From: Alphaproteobacteria bacterium
GTDB taxonomy: Bacteria; Pseudomonadota; Alphaproteobacteria; JABAAW01
DNA: 7,479 bases
Reading direction: 5' to 3'
Assembly: GCA_014239005.1 (NCBI GenBank)
Contig: JABAAA010000059.1
Location: 1-7,479 of the forward strand
Within the stretch, counting starts at the first letter, position 1; each line of letters starts with the position of its first letter. The notes beneath the pieces are model-generated. The model searched no databases. It was not told the DNA's origin and was given only the letters and a program-made list of their open reading frames with translations. The position numbers were made by a program, and so were the translations under genes. Positions 1 through 4,892 of the stretch are shown here, one piece after another.

Positions 1-1
1 A

Positions 2-1069
2 GGCTTGAGCATCGGCGGTTTCTCGCTTGCGATCGCGATTCAGAACCTTCTTTGGGGCTTGGCGTCGCCTTTCTGTGGCGCACTCGCCGACCGCTACGGT
101 GCCGGTCGCATGGCGGCGGCAGGCGCGCTCTGCTACGCGGCGGGACTGGCGCTGATGGGACATTCGGTCTTGGGTTTTTACACGGGACAGATGTTGGTCG
201 GCGTTGCGCTGGCAGCGTCGACCTTCGGCGTCGTCTTCGGAGCCTTGTCGCGCACGGCTCCTCCCGCTCGCCATTCGATGGGGTTGGGACTCGTCTCGGC
301 GGCAGGCTCTGTGGGAGCCTTTGCCGTCGTTCCGCTGCAGGGGTTTGCGCTTGCAAACTTCGAGCTGTCCGTCGCCTGCACGCTGCTCGCGCTGTGCGCG
401 CTCTCGATGCTACCGGGCGCCTTCGCACTTTCCGAGCGCAAACGTGCCTCCCTCCCTCCCCTCCCTGCGATGGCGGCCTTTGCGCGCGCGACAAGCCATG
501 GCAGCTATATTTTGCTGACGACGGGATTCTTTGTCTGTGGGTTTCAGGTTGTGTTCATCGCAGCGCATCTTCCGAGCTACTTTGCCGATATCGGTCTTGC
601 ACGCTCGGTATCGACGACGGCACTGGCGCTGATCGGACTGGGTAACATCTTCGGCACCATTTTGAGCGGCTGGCTGGGAGCGCGAATCATGCGCAAGAAG
701 ACGATCCTGACCCTCATCTACACGTTGCGCTCGCTGGTGATCGTGCTGTTTCTGCTTGTCGACAAGACGCCGCTAACGGCGATGATCTTTGCAAGCCTGA
801 TGGGACTGTTGTGGCTTAGCACCGTGCCGCCGACGAGCGGGCTGGTGCTCTCCTTCTTCGGCGCGCCAAACATGGCGATGCTGTACGGAATTGTTTTTGT
901 CTCGCACCAAATCGGTTCGTTCTTCGGCGCATGGCTGGGCGGGGTGATCTTCCGCGCCTTCCAGAGTTACGATCCGATGTGGTGGCTCGCCGTGCTGCTA
1001 GGGTTCGTCGCGGCTATCTTGCACTATCCGATCAAGGAACAACGCGCGCTCGCCCCCTCGATGGCATAA
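2..1069 (+). CDS. MFS transporter, 5' end missing
   Basis: This is an integral membrane secondary transporter of the major facilitator superfamily, with its N-terminus beyond the left edge. The frame is open from base 2 and ends at TAA 1067-1069, giving 355 visible residues against about 400 for the family. About 40 to 60 residues (TM1) are missing. The visible part starts in TM2 and runs into the MFS motif A loop, GALADRYGAGRM, between TM2 and TM3. About eleven hydrophobic segments follow, with a basic central loop (SERKRAS) between TM6 and TM7 and a second, weaker motif A-like loop after TM8 (GWLGARIMRKKT). The TM2 and motif A region resembles the oxalate/formate or monocarboxylate-type MFS branch, but no residue fixes a substrate. 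The gene converges on mnmC with 15 bp between the two stop codons and no U-tract terminator in the gap, so read-through antisense RNA is possible. Family assignment is firm; substrate is unknown. Confidence 0.9.
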   Translation, partial: GLSIGGFSLAIAIQNLLWGLASPFCGALADRYGAGRMAAAGALCYAAGLALMGHSVLGFYTGQMLVGVALAASTFGVVFGALSRTAPPARHSMGLGLVSAAGSVGAFAVVPLQGFALANFELSVACTLLALCALSMLPGAFALSERKRASLPPLPAMAAFARATSHGSYILLTTGFFVCGFQVVFIAAHLPSYFADIGLARSVSTTALALIGLGNIFGTILSGWLGARIMRKKTILTLIYTLRSLVIVLFLLVDKTPLTAMIFASLMGLLWLSTVPPTSGLVLSFFGAPNMAMLYGIVFVSHQIGSFFGAWLGGVIFRAFQSYDPMWWLAVLLGFVAAILHYPIKEQRALAPSMA

Positions 1070-1084
1070 GAAGGCGGGTTAGAA

Positions 1085-2221
1085 CTAGAGCAAAAACCTC
1101 TGCGGAGACAGAAGGCTCGTTGCGGCTTGCGTTGCATCTTGCGTTTCATCTTGCGTTGCGTCCTGTCCTTTTTCTTTCCTTGTCACCAAGCGGACGAGTT
1201 GTTGTGCGCATAGGGGAGCGGTGAGAAAGCCGTGTCCGCCCAAGGCGGCAAACACGAAGAGGCGGCGGGTTTTCCCGAGCGCGCCGAGCAGGGGCAGGCG
1301 GTCGCGTGTCGAAAGGCGTAGCCCTTCGAAAGGTTTCTCGAATCGCGCCTTGTCCTCCGAAAGCCCGCACCACTGGTCGAGTCTTCGGCGGTTTTCTTGT
1401 TCCCTTTCGTGCGTGCGCGAAGGAGCCAACCCGCGCACGACGGCGACACGCTCGTGCGCGAAGGGCATGATCCATCCTGACGCGCACACGGGTATGAGGG
1501 GAGGACGGGCGAGCATCGCCTTGTTGCAGATGTCGATTCGTCCCCTGCTCGTTTGCAAGCTTTCGAGCAAGTTGTGCAAAGGAGGCAAAGATTGTGAGAA
1601 GACGCGCTGTCGCAAGAAGTCCGACAAGTGTGCGCCGAGTGCCAGCACGATTCTGTCCGTCTTGAAGGTTTTTTGCTCTGCTGCGTTGTTCTCGGTCAGC
1701 AATCTCCAACCGCCGTCCGCCTCCTCGGTCGCACGCAGCACACGGCGAGCGAGGGCGGTATTGTCTTTTGCCAACAATGATCGCGGATCAAGCACGAGCG
1801 CGTGCGGCAACATGGTTCCTCCCCATCGCGTTGCGTGTCGTTTCAATCCGCTCGTTCGTTGCGCCTCGCTTGCATCACACCAGCGACAGAGGCTCGGACA
1901 CTCTTGTGCTAACGCTTGCCCGCGTTGTCGCTCTTGTGCGTTTTGGGCAAGCCGCAGCGCACCACGCGCGACGATCGCTTTTTGATGCGCGGGCTGTTCG
2001 TAGAAGACGTGGGCTTCTCGGTAGGCGTCGCGCAAGAAGCGCGCGTGCAAGCTTTCTCCGCGTTGCAAGCGCGGGCAGACAAGCAGGCGTTCGGGCTCTG
2101 TGGGGGGCTCTGTTCCGACGAGGGCGAGAACGGGAAAGCCCGCGGCATGCAAGGCGCTGCGGGCGGTGAGGGCCGCGATGCCGCCTCCGATGACGGCGAT
2201 GGGTTTGTTGTTGTCGTTCAC
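1085..2221 (-). CDS. mnmC: MnmC C-terminal part: FAD-dependent cmnm5(s2)U34 oxidoreductase
   Basis: In known MnmC this domain oxidatively removes the carboxymethyl group from cmnm5(s2)U34 of tRNA, giving nm5(s2)U for the methyltransferase half. Counted from GTG 2221, the protein has 378 residues. It opens with a dinucleotide-binding fold (IAVIGGGIAA, glycines 12-14). It ends with family hallmarks: RLSTRDRLPLLGAL, then LFVFAALGGHGF and TAPLCAQQL, and a terminal LSPQRFLL like the (N/A)P-R-L ending of the family. The GTG overlaps the methyltransferase stop as GTGA, which would suit coupled translation, but no Shine-Dalgarno precedes it. Alternatively the frame is entered by a -1 slip on the C8 run at 2237-2230. 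An ATG at 2317 in this frame would add a basic stretch copied from the linker repeat and is less likely. Odd points: the ASGN-type FAD-contact segment after the second strand is replaced by EPERLLVCPRL, and four QDAT-type repeats precede the terminus. The domain family is certain; activity and true start are not. Confidence 0.85.
   Translation of the reverse strand: MNDNNKPIAVIGGGIAALTARSALHAAGFPVLALVGTEPPTEPERLLVCPRLQRGESLHARFLRDAYREAHVFYEQPAHQKAIVARGALRLAQNAQERQRGQALAQECPSLCRWCDASEAQRTSGLKRHATRWGGTMLPHALVLDPRSLLAKDNTALARRVLRATEEADGGWRLLTENNAAEQKTFKTDRIVLALGAHLSDFLRQRVFSQSLPPLHNLLESLQTSRGRIDICNKAMLARPPLIPVCASGWIMPFAHERVAVVRGLAPSRTHEREQENRRRLDQWCGLSEDKARFEKPFEGLRLSTRDRLPLLGALGKTRRLFVFAALGGHGFLTAPLCAQQLVRLVTRKEKGQDATQDETQDATQAATSLLSPQRFLL
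1119..1166 (-). repeat. Four 12-bp repeats near the mnmC 3' end
   Basis: Four imperfect 12-bp units lie at 1119-1130, 1131-1142, 1143-1154 and 1155-1166; the + strand core is GTTGCATCTTGC. On the coding strand they give QDAT, QDET, QDAT and QAAT, just before the conserved LSPQRFLL terminus. The frame is kept through the array. Confidence 0.85.
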
Positions 2222-2229
2222 GACGACAA
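2211..2229 (-). promoter_or_regulatory. Hairpin abutting the C8 run, with stop and start codons in the loop
   Basis: TTGTCGT (2229-2223 on the - strand) pairs perfectly with ACGACAA (2217-2211) across the 5-nt loop CGTGA. The loop holds both the methyltransferase stop TGA and the overlapping GTG of the FAD frame. The stem starts with no spacer after the C8 run; classical -1 frameshift stimulators sit 5-9 nt away, so a stimulatory role is inference. It could also influence termination and restart. Confidence 0.45.
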
Positions 2230-3102
2230 GGGGGGGGCATGGTCTTCTTGAAAAAACCCTTCTTGAAAGAAATCTTCTTGAAAAAACCCTTGCAACACTT
2301 CTCTTTTTGCCAGCCACCCTTTTCTTTTGCGCGTACGAAATCCGTACGTCTTTGCCGTCGTACGTACGCTTTTTGCGACCGAAAAGCTAGCGAGTTGCGG
2401 AAAACCCGCGCGCGCACGCGTACAGCGAGACATGGCGGAAAAGACTTGTTCGCTCCACATGGCGGGGTTGCGCTTCGGTGCAAAGCCGTCGCAGTACCAG
2501 CCGTCGATCTTGCGCGCGAACAGGGCTTGCAGGGTTGCGAGTGCAGATTCGACATCTTGCAACAACAATGTGAGACGGAGCGAGGGCGCGAAGGACAGGC
2601 GCACAAGGGGGGAGCGATCCTTGTCGTCAGAAATCGTCAAGTCTTTGTTCGTATCCTGGTTTGTATCCTGGTTTATATCCTGCCACACCTGCAGCAATCG
2701 CTCTCTTCCGTAGACCTTGTGGCGGCGATAGAAACGCTGCAAGTCCTCGATGTGCCAAGGACGGGCTTCGATGCCCCAGTAGTCTAAAAAAGGTTCATGT
2801 TCAACCTTGCCGTCCGTCCGTCCTTGTCGTTGCTTTTCCCCGTGAAGCCATTCTTGCCACAGGTGTGCGGTTTGTAAAAAGTTCATGCCCGTGGCGAATC
2901 CCAACTCGACGATGCGAAAGGGATTTTGTTCGTCGAAGAAGGTCTGCCACGCCTGAGGCAAAGCCAAGCCTTTGCTGAACACATGACGCGCCTCTGCGGC
3001 GGGGTCGGCTTCGCCGAAGTAGCCGTCGTCGTAGTCGGGTGCGTAAGGCGTGTCGTCCTCGCGCCAGACGATTTGCGCCCAGTTTGTTGGTCGCGCCATC
3101 AT
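2218..3102 (-). CDS. mnmC: MnmC N-terminal part: nm5(s2)U34 tRNA methyltransferase (MnmD domain)
   Basis: This is the SAM-dependent half of MnmC, which methylates nm5(s2)U34 to mnm5(s2)U34 in the anticodon of certain tRNAs. Of its 294 residues, the first ~272 match the domain. The N-terminus WREDDTPYAPDYDDGYF aligns with E. coli EGTPVSRDFDDVYF. The SAM loop is ELGFATGMNFL (residues 66-76), with Ala where GFGTG is usual. The catalytic-region motif is DGFAPKRNPAMW (205-216). The last conserved piece is KRKGWLAKREVLQG (259-272). Residues 141-152 (QD-N repeats) and 273-287 (three FFQE-D/G units) are low-complexity additions. The segment between MSR and LASFSV looks about three residues longer than in E. 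coli. The start ATG 3102 (or the adjacent ATG 3099) follows AGAGG at 3115-3111 with 8 nt spacing. The frame ends at TGA 2220-2218, immediately after the C8 run, where the FAD half begins one frame away. A -1 shift fuses both into about 672 residues. Confidence 0.88.
   Translation of the reverse strand: MMARPTNWAQIVWREDDTPYAPDYDDGYFGEADPAAEARHVFSKGLALPQAWQTFFDEQNPFRIVELGFATGMNFLQTAHLWQEWLHGEKQRQGRTDGKVEHEPFLDYWGIEARPWHIEDLQRFYRRHKVYGRERLLQVWQDINQDTNQDTNKDLTISDDKDRSPLVRLSFAPSLRLTLLLQDVESALATLQALFARKIDGWYCDGFAPKRNPAMWSEQVFSAMSRCTRARAGFPQLASFSVAKSVRTTAKTYGFRTRKRKGWLAKREVLQGFFQEDFFQEGFFQEDHAPPLSS
2230..2237 (-). other. C8 homopolymer at the mnmC frame junction (possible slippage or phase-variation site)
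   Basis: On the coding (-) strand the methyltransferase frame reads GCC CCC CCC TTG TCG TCG TGA. Re-pairing one base back on C CCC CCC keeps both proline codons and then reads CTT GTC GTC GTG, directly into the FAD domain. A ninth C would do the same permanently. The run can therefore be a -1 ribosomal slip site, a transcriptional slippage site, a phase-variable contingency tract, or a homopolymer length error in the assembly. The sequence alone cannot separate these. Confidence 0.6.
2245..2289 (-). repeat. Three 15-bp tandem repeats in the mnmC interdomain linker
   Basis: Three consecutive 15-bp units (2245-2259, 2260-2274, 2275-2289). On the + strand the first and third are identical, TTCTTGAAAAAACCC, and the middle one differs at three bases. 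Translated on the - strand they give FFQEG/FFQED units linking the methyltransferase and FAD domains. The period is a multiple of three, so copy-number change alters linker length and not frame. Confidence 0.85.
2651..2682 (-). repeat. 12-bp tandem repeats inside the methyltransferase domain
   Basis: Two identical 12-bp units, GTATCCTGGTTT on the + strand (2651-2662 and 2663-2674), are followed by a partial third (ATATCCTG). On the coding strand they encode QD-N-type residues (about 141-152 of the protein). The insertion lies between conserved blocks, probably in a surface loop. Confidence 0.85.
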
Positions 3103-3145
3103 GCCTTTTGCCTCTATCGTTCTTTCTTCCGTTTTTTCTTCTGCT

Positions 3146-3174
3146 ATTCTTGCGTCGCTTTCTCTTTGTGTCTA
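3146..3174 (-). promoter_or_regulatory. Candidate sigma-70-type promoter for mnmC
   Basis: On the - strand TAGACA (3174-3169; five of six matches to TTGACA) is followed after exactly 17 bp by AAGAAT (3151-3146; four of six to TATAAT). Transcription would start near 3139, leaving a leader of about 37 nt to ATG 3102. It overlaps the truB promoter candidate almost entirely. This is found by eye only. Confidence 0.4.
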
Positions 3175-3178
3175 GGCT
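3150..3178 (+). promoter_or_regulatory. Candidate sigma-70-type promoter for truB-rpsO-pnp
   Basis: TTGCGT (3150-3155), a 17-bp spacer and TAGGCT (3173-3178) form a weak sigma-70-type pair. The same TTG-N17-TAGGCT arrangement occurs before rpsB (7271-7299), which gives some support. Transcription would start near 3185, so the leader of about 67 nt would carry the small ORF at 3226. The elements interleave with those of the opposing mnmC promoter. Confidence 0.35.
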
Positions 3179-3200
3179 CGCTTTCGATAACACTGATACA

Positions 3201-3220
3201 CGAGGACACACGAGGAGACA
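3201..3220 (+). repeat. Tandem 10-mer with two GAGGA (SD-like) copies
   Basis: CGAGGACACA (3201-3210) is followed directly by CGAGGAGACA (3211-3220), differing at one base. The second copy supplies GAGGAG, the apparent ribosome binding site of the leader ORF at 3226. The first copy has no start codon at a suitable distance. Confidence 0.6.
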
Positions 3221-3225
3221 ATCGG

Positions 3226-3252
3226 ATGAACACACCTTACAAGGATCGTTGA
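3226..3252 (+). CDS. Eight-codon leader ORF overlapping the truB start
   Basis: ATG 3226 opens an ORF encoding MNTPYKDR that ends with TGA 3250-3252. The ATG follows GAGGAG (3212-3217) with 8 nt spacing, a better Shine-Dalgarno than most genes here have. The stop shares its A with the truB ATG as TGATG, a classic arrangement for termination-reinitiation. The truB ribosome binding site AAGGA lies inside its codons for K and D. I recognise no function for the peptide and infer none beyond a possible role in coupling truB translation. It could be chance, since only eight codons are involved. Confidence 0.45.
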   Translation: MNTPYKDR

Positions 3253-4373
3253 TGGGACTGCGTCAAGTCAGGAAGCATGGGATCGTGGTGGACGGGTGGC
3301 TTGTCTTGGACAAGCCCGTGGGCTTGCGCTCGACGGTGGCGGTTGGTCGTGTGCAATCTCTTTTGCGCGCACGCAAGTGCGGTCATGCCGGCACGTTGGA
3401 TCCTGCTGCGGAAGGTCTGTTGCCTTTGGCGTTGGGAGCGGCGACGAAGACGGTTTCTTACGCGATGGATGGCAGGAAGGTCTACGGCATGGTGGTGCGC
3501 TGGGGGGAGCGTCGCACGACGGACGATTCGGAAGGGGAGATCGAAGCGAGCAGCGACGCGCGTCCGAGCCGTGCTGCCATCGAGCGTCTTTTGCCCGAGT
3601 TCACGGGTGAGATTTTGCAACGTCCTCCGCGCTTTTCTGCGCTGCGCATCGGCGGCAAGCGCGCCTACACCTTGGCACGGCAAGGGGAGGAAGTGAATTT
3701 GCCTGCGCGCAAGGTGTCCATTTTCGGTATTCAGCTCTTGGAGATGGTGGATGCGGACAAGACTCGTTTTTCGGTGGAGGCGGGCAAGGGTGCTTACATG
3801 CGCGCGCTAGCCCGCGACTTGGGCGAGCGTTTGGGTTGTTTCGGTCGTCTTGAGAGTCTGCGCCGCCACAAGGTAGGCAGTTTCACCGAGGAGCACGCCG
3901 TCTCGTTGGAGCGTTTGGAGGAATTGTTTGACCGACAAGACGTCAGCAGAGACGCAGAAGACGGAGGCGGAGAAGACGGAGGCGAAAAATATCCTTCGAA
4001 TGCGTTGCTTTCGCAGGACGAGACTCTGTCGCGGCTGGGTTCTCTTCTTTTGCCTGTGGAGAGCGCGCTGGGTTCGATGGCGCGTCTGACCTTGGAGCCT
4101 TGGGAGCAACAACAATTCTGCCGTGGGCTGGGAGTGCTTTTCGTCGATACCGAACAGCGCGAGCGTCTGGCGTCTGTTGGCAGCGATGTCGGTTCGATCG
4201 CTGTTTTTGCCGCGAAACCTTCGCGTCGTCTTCTCGGCGTGGGCGGCGTGCAGCAAGGACGGCTGAAGGCGTTGCGCCTTTTTGCCGGGTCGCCGCAAGC
4301 GCGATCGTCTCGCGTCAACGCCGAAAGGGGAGGAGCAAGAAAAAATGTTGCATCGCGTCACGACAGCGTGTAG
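3252..4373 (+). CDS. truB: tRNA pseudouridine(55) synthase TruB
   Basis: TruB isomerises uridine 55 in the T loop of elongator tRNAs to pseudouridine in the cytoplasm. The catalytic motif [19 protein letters not shown] carries the aspartate nucleophile at D50. [10 protein letters not shown] lies near the N-terminus. The active-site tyrosine is Y78 in [13 protein letters not shown], followed by TDDSEGE, and [16 protein letters not shown] is the usual later block. [17 protein letters not shown] precedes the C-terminal PUA-like domain, which ends near [12 protein letters not shown] 3252 was chosen because AAGGA (3241-3245) lies 6 nt upstream and family homology starts just after it. The protein has 373 residues against roughly 300-320 for most TruB. 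The excess is an acidic linker with a 15-bp duplication ([10 protein letters not shown], 236-245) and a basic tail of about 30 residues after the PUA domain. In many proteobacteria truB follows rbfA/infB; here it instead heads its cluster, divergent from mnmC. Confidence 0.97.
   Translation: MGLRQVRKHGIVVDGWLVLDKPVGLRSTVAVGRVQSLLRARKCGHAGTLDPAAEGLLPLALGAATKTVSYAMDGRKVYGMVVRWGERRTTDDSEGEIEASSDARPSRAAIERLLPEFTGEILQRPPRFSALRIGGKRAYTLARQGEEVNLPARKVSIFGIQLLEMVDADKTRFSVEAGKGAYMRALARDLGERLGCFGRLESLRRHKVGSFTEEHAVSLERLEELFDRQDVSRDAEDGGGEDGGEKYPSNALLSQDETLSRLGSLLLPVESALGSMARLTLEPWEQQQFCRGLGVLFVDTEQRERLASVGSDVGSIAVFAAKPSRRLLGVGGVQQGRLKALRLFAGSPQARSSRVNAERGGARKNVASRHDSV
3957..3986 (+). repeat. 15-bp tandem duplication in truB
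   Basis: GAAGACGGAGGCGGA (3957-3971) is followed by GAAGACGGAGGCGAA (3972-3986), differing at one base. It encodes EDGGG then EDGGE in the linker between the catalytic and PUA-like domains and keeps the frame. Confidence 0.85.
4327..4347 (+). promoter_or_regulatory. Strong SD with ATG in the rpsO frame, inside the truB 3' end
   Basis: GGGGAGGAG (4327-4335) is followed after 9 nt by ATG 4345, in frame with rpsO and open through it. Starting there would give S15 a 29-residue extension ([16 protein letters not shown]... to FSVCS). The extension has no S15 similarity, so this may serve loading or coupling, or be a fortuitous purine run at the end of truB. Confidence 0.35.
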
Positions 4374-4376
4374 AGT
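4348..4376 (+). promoter_or_regulatory. Weak candidate promoter for rpsO within the truB end
   Basis: TTGCAT (4348-4353), a 17-bp spacer and TAGAGT (4371-4376) make a four-of-six plus four-of-six match to the sigma-70 consensus. Transcription would start near 4383, about 49 nt before the S15 start. An internal rpsO promoter is known in E. coli, but this one is a by-eye proposal. Confidence 0.3.
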
Positions 4377-4431
4377 GCGCGGTGAATGTGACATAGAACC
4401 CCTATTAGAGGCTCTTTTCTCAGTTTGTTCG

Positions 4432-4701
4432 ATGCCGCTCGCCAAAGATCACAAGACTTCGCTGATCAAGAAACACGGTCGCTCTGTCGCCGACACGGGA
4501 TCTCCCGAGGTCCAGGTGGCGCTGTTGAGCGGTCGTATTGCACAGCTGACCGAGCATATGAAGGTTCACAAAAAAGACTACCACTCGCGCCGTGGTTTGT
4601 TACTCATGGTGGGGCAGAGGCGCCGACTGCTCGATTTTGTCAAGAAGGCTAGTGAAGAACGCTATCAGAAGATCGTCGTCGACTTGGGTCTGCGCCGATA
4701 G
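4432..4701 (+). CDS. rpsO: 30S ribosomal protein S15
   Basis: S15 binds the three-way junction of the 16S rRNA central domain and nucleates platform assembly. From ATG 4432 the protein has 89 residues, the same length as E. coli S15, and the whole family is present: [12 protein letters not shown] (21-32), [19 protein letters not shown] (39-57) with rRNA-contacting H42, H46, D49 and S52, then [14 protein letters not shown] and the terminal LGLRR. This start fits family length and the MP- N-terminus. However, no Shine-Dalgarno lies at normal spacing: the nearest, AGAGG at 4407-4411, is 20 nt away. An in-frame ATG at 4345 has a strong one. The gene begins 58 bp after truB and probably shares its transcript; rpsO-pnp linkage is widely conserved. 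In E. coli S15 represses its own translation through a leader pseudoknot; I could not recognise such a fold here. Confidence 0.97.
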   Translation: MPLAKDHKTSLIKKHGRSVADTGSPEVQVALLSGRIAQLTEHMKVHKKDYHSRRGLLLMVGQRRRLLDFVKKASEERYQKIVVDLGLRR

Positions 4702-4731
4702 TCCGCAACAAGACTGGAGCCATCATCGCTG

Positions 4732-4780
4732 CAAGACGGAGGACAGGGATTCCCTGTCCTGCTCGCGCGTTGTCCGCTTG
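4732..4780 (+). promoter_or_regulatory. Hairpin after rpsO, possible pnp-leader processing structure
   Basis: AGGACAGGG (4740-4748) pairs perfectly with CCCTGTCCT (4752-4760) around a 3-nt loop. Outer arms CAAG-A-CGG (4732-4739) and CCGCTTG (4774-4780) can extend the stem past a 13-nt bulge on the 3' side. No T-run follows, so it is not an intrinsic terminator of the usual kind. In E. coli the rpsO-pnp spacer has a hairpin cut by RNase III that underlies PNPase autocontrol; a like role here is inference. Confidence 0.5.
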
Positions 4781-4784
4781 TTCA

Positions 4785-4812
4785 CTTCGTGTCATTTGGA
4801 AGATGCACGAAG
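4785..4812 (+). promoter_or_regulatory. Second hairpin in the pnp leader
   Basis: CTTCGTG (4785-4791) pairs with CACGAAG (4806-4812), continued after a bulged T by CAT/ATG (4793-4795 with 4803-4805), leaving a 7-nt loop. It sits 5 nt after the preceding structure and about 80 nt before the pnp start. No T-run follows. Likely an RNA element of the pnp leader; the function is inferred from location. Confidence 0.45.
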
Positions 4813-4892
4813 AGAGCATAAACGTCCCGTCCGCACCTTAATCCGCAGCTTGGCAAGGCTATCCATCAACAATCAGGAGACGATTGCATATC

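Noticed and set aside
1221..1985. A 254-codon + strand open frame opposite mnmC
   Set aside because: The - strand carries clear MnmC FAD-domain motifs over the same bases; this frame has Ser/Arg-rich, domain-free composition typical of a shadow.
2239..2317. ATG 2317 as the start of the FAD-domain protein
   Set aside because: It would translate the linker repeat in the wrong frame into an Arg-rich leader (VFSRRFLSRRVFSRR). The FFQE reading continues the methyltransferase frame and fits better.
3039..3251. Upstream extension of the truB frame
   Set aside because: The extension overlaps the mnmC start and the promoter region, has no TruB similarity, and ATG 3252 has a good SD at 6 nt.
4884..4892. 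TTG 4884 as pnp start
   Set aside because: It is only 3 nt from the SD and adds residues absent from the family; ATG 4893 begins the conserved N-terminus.
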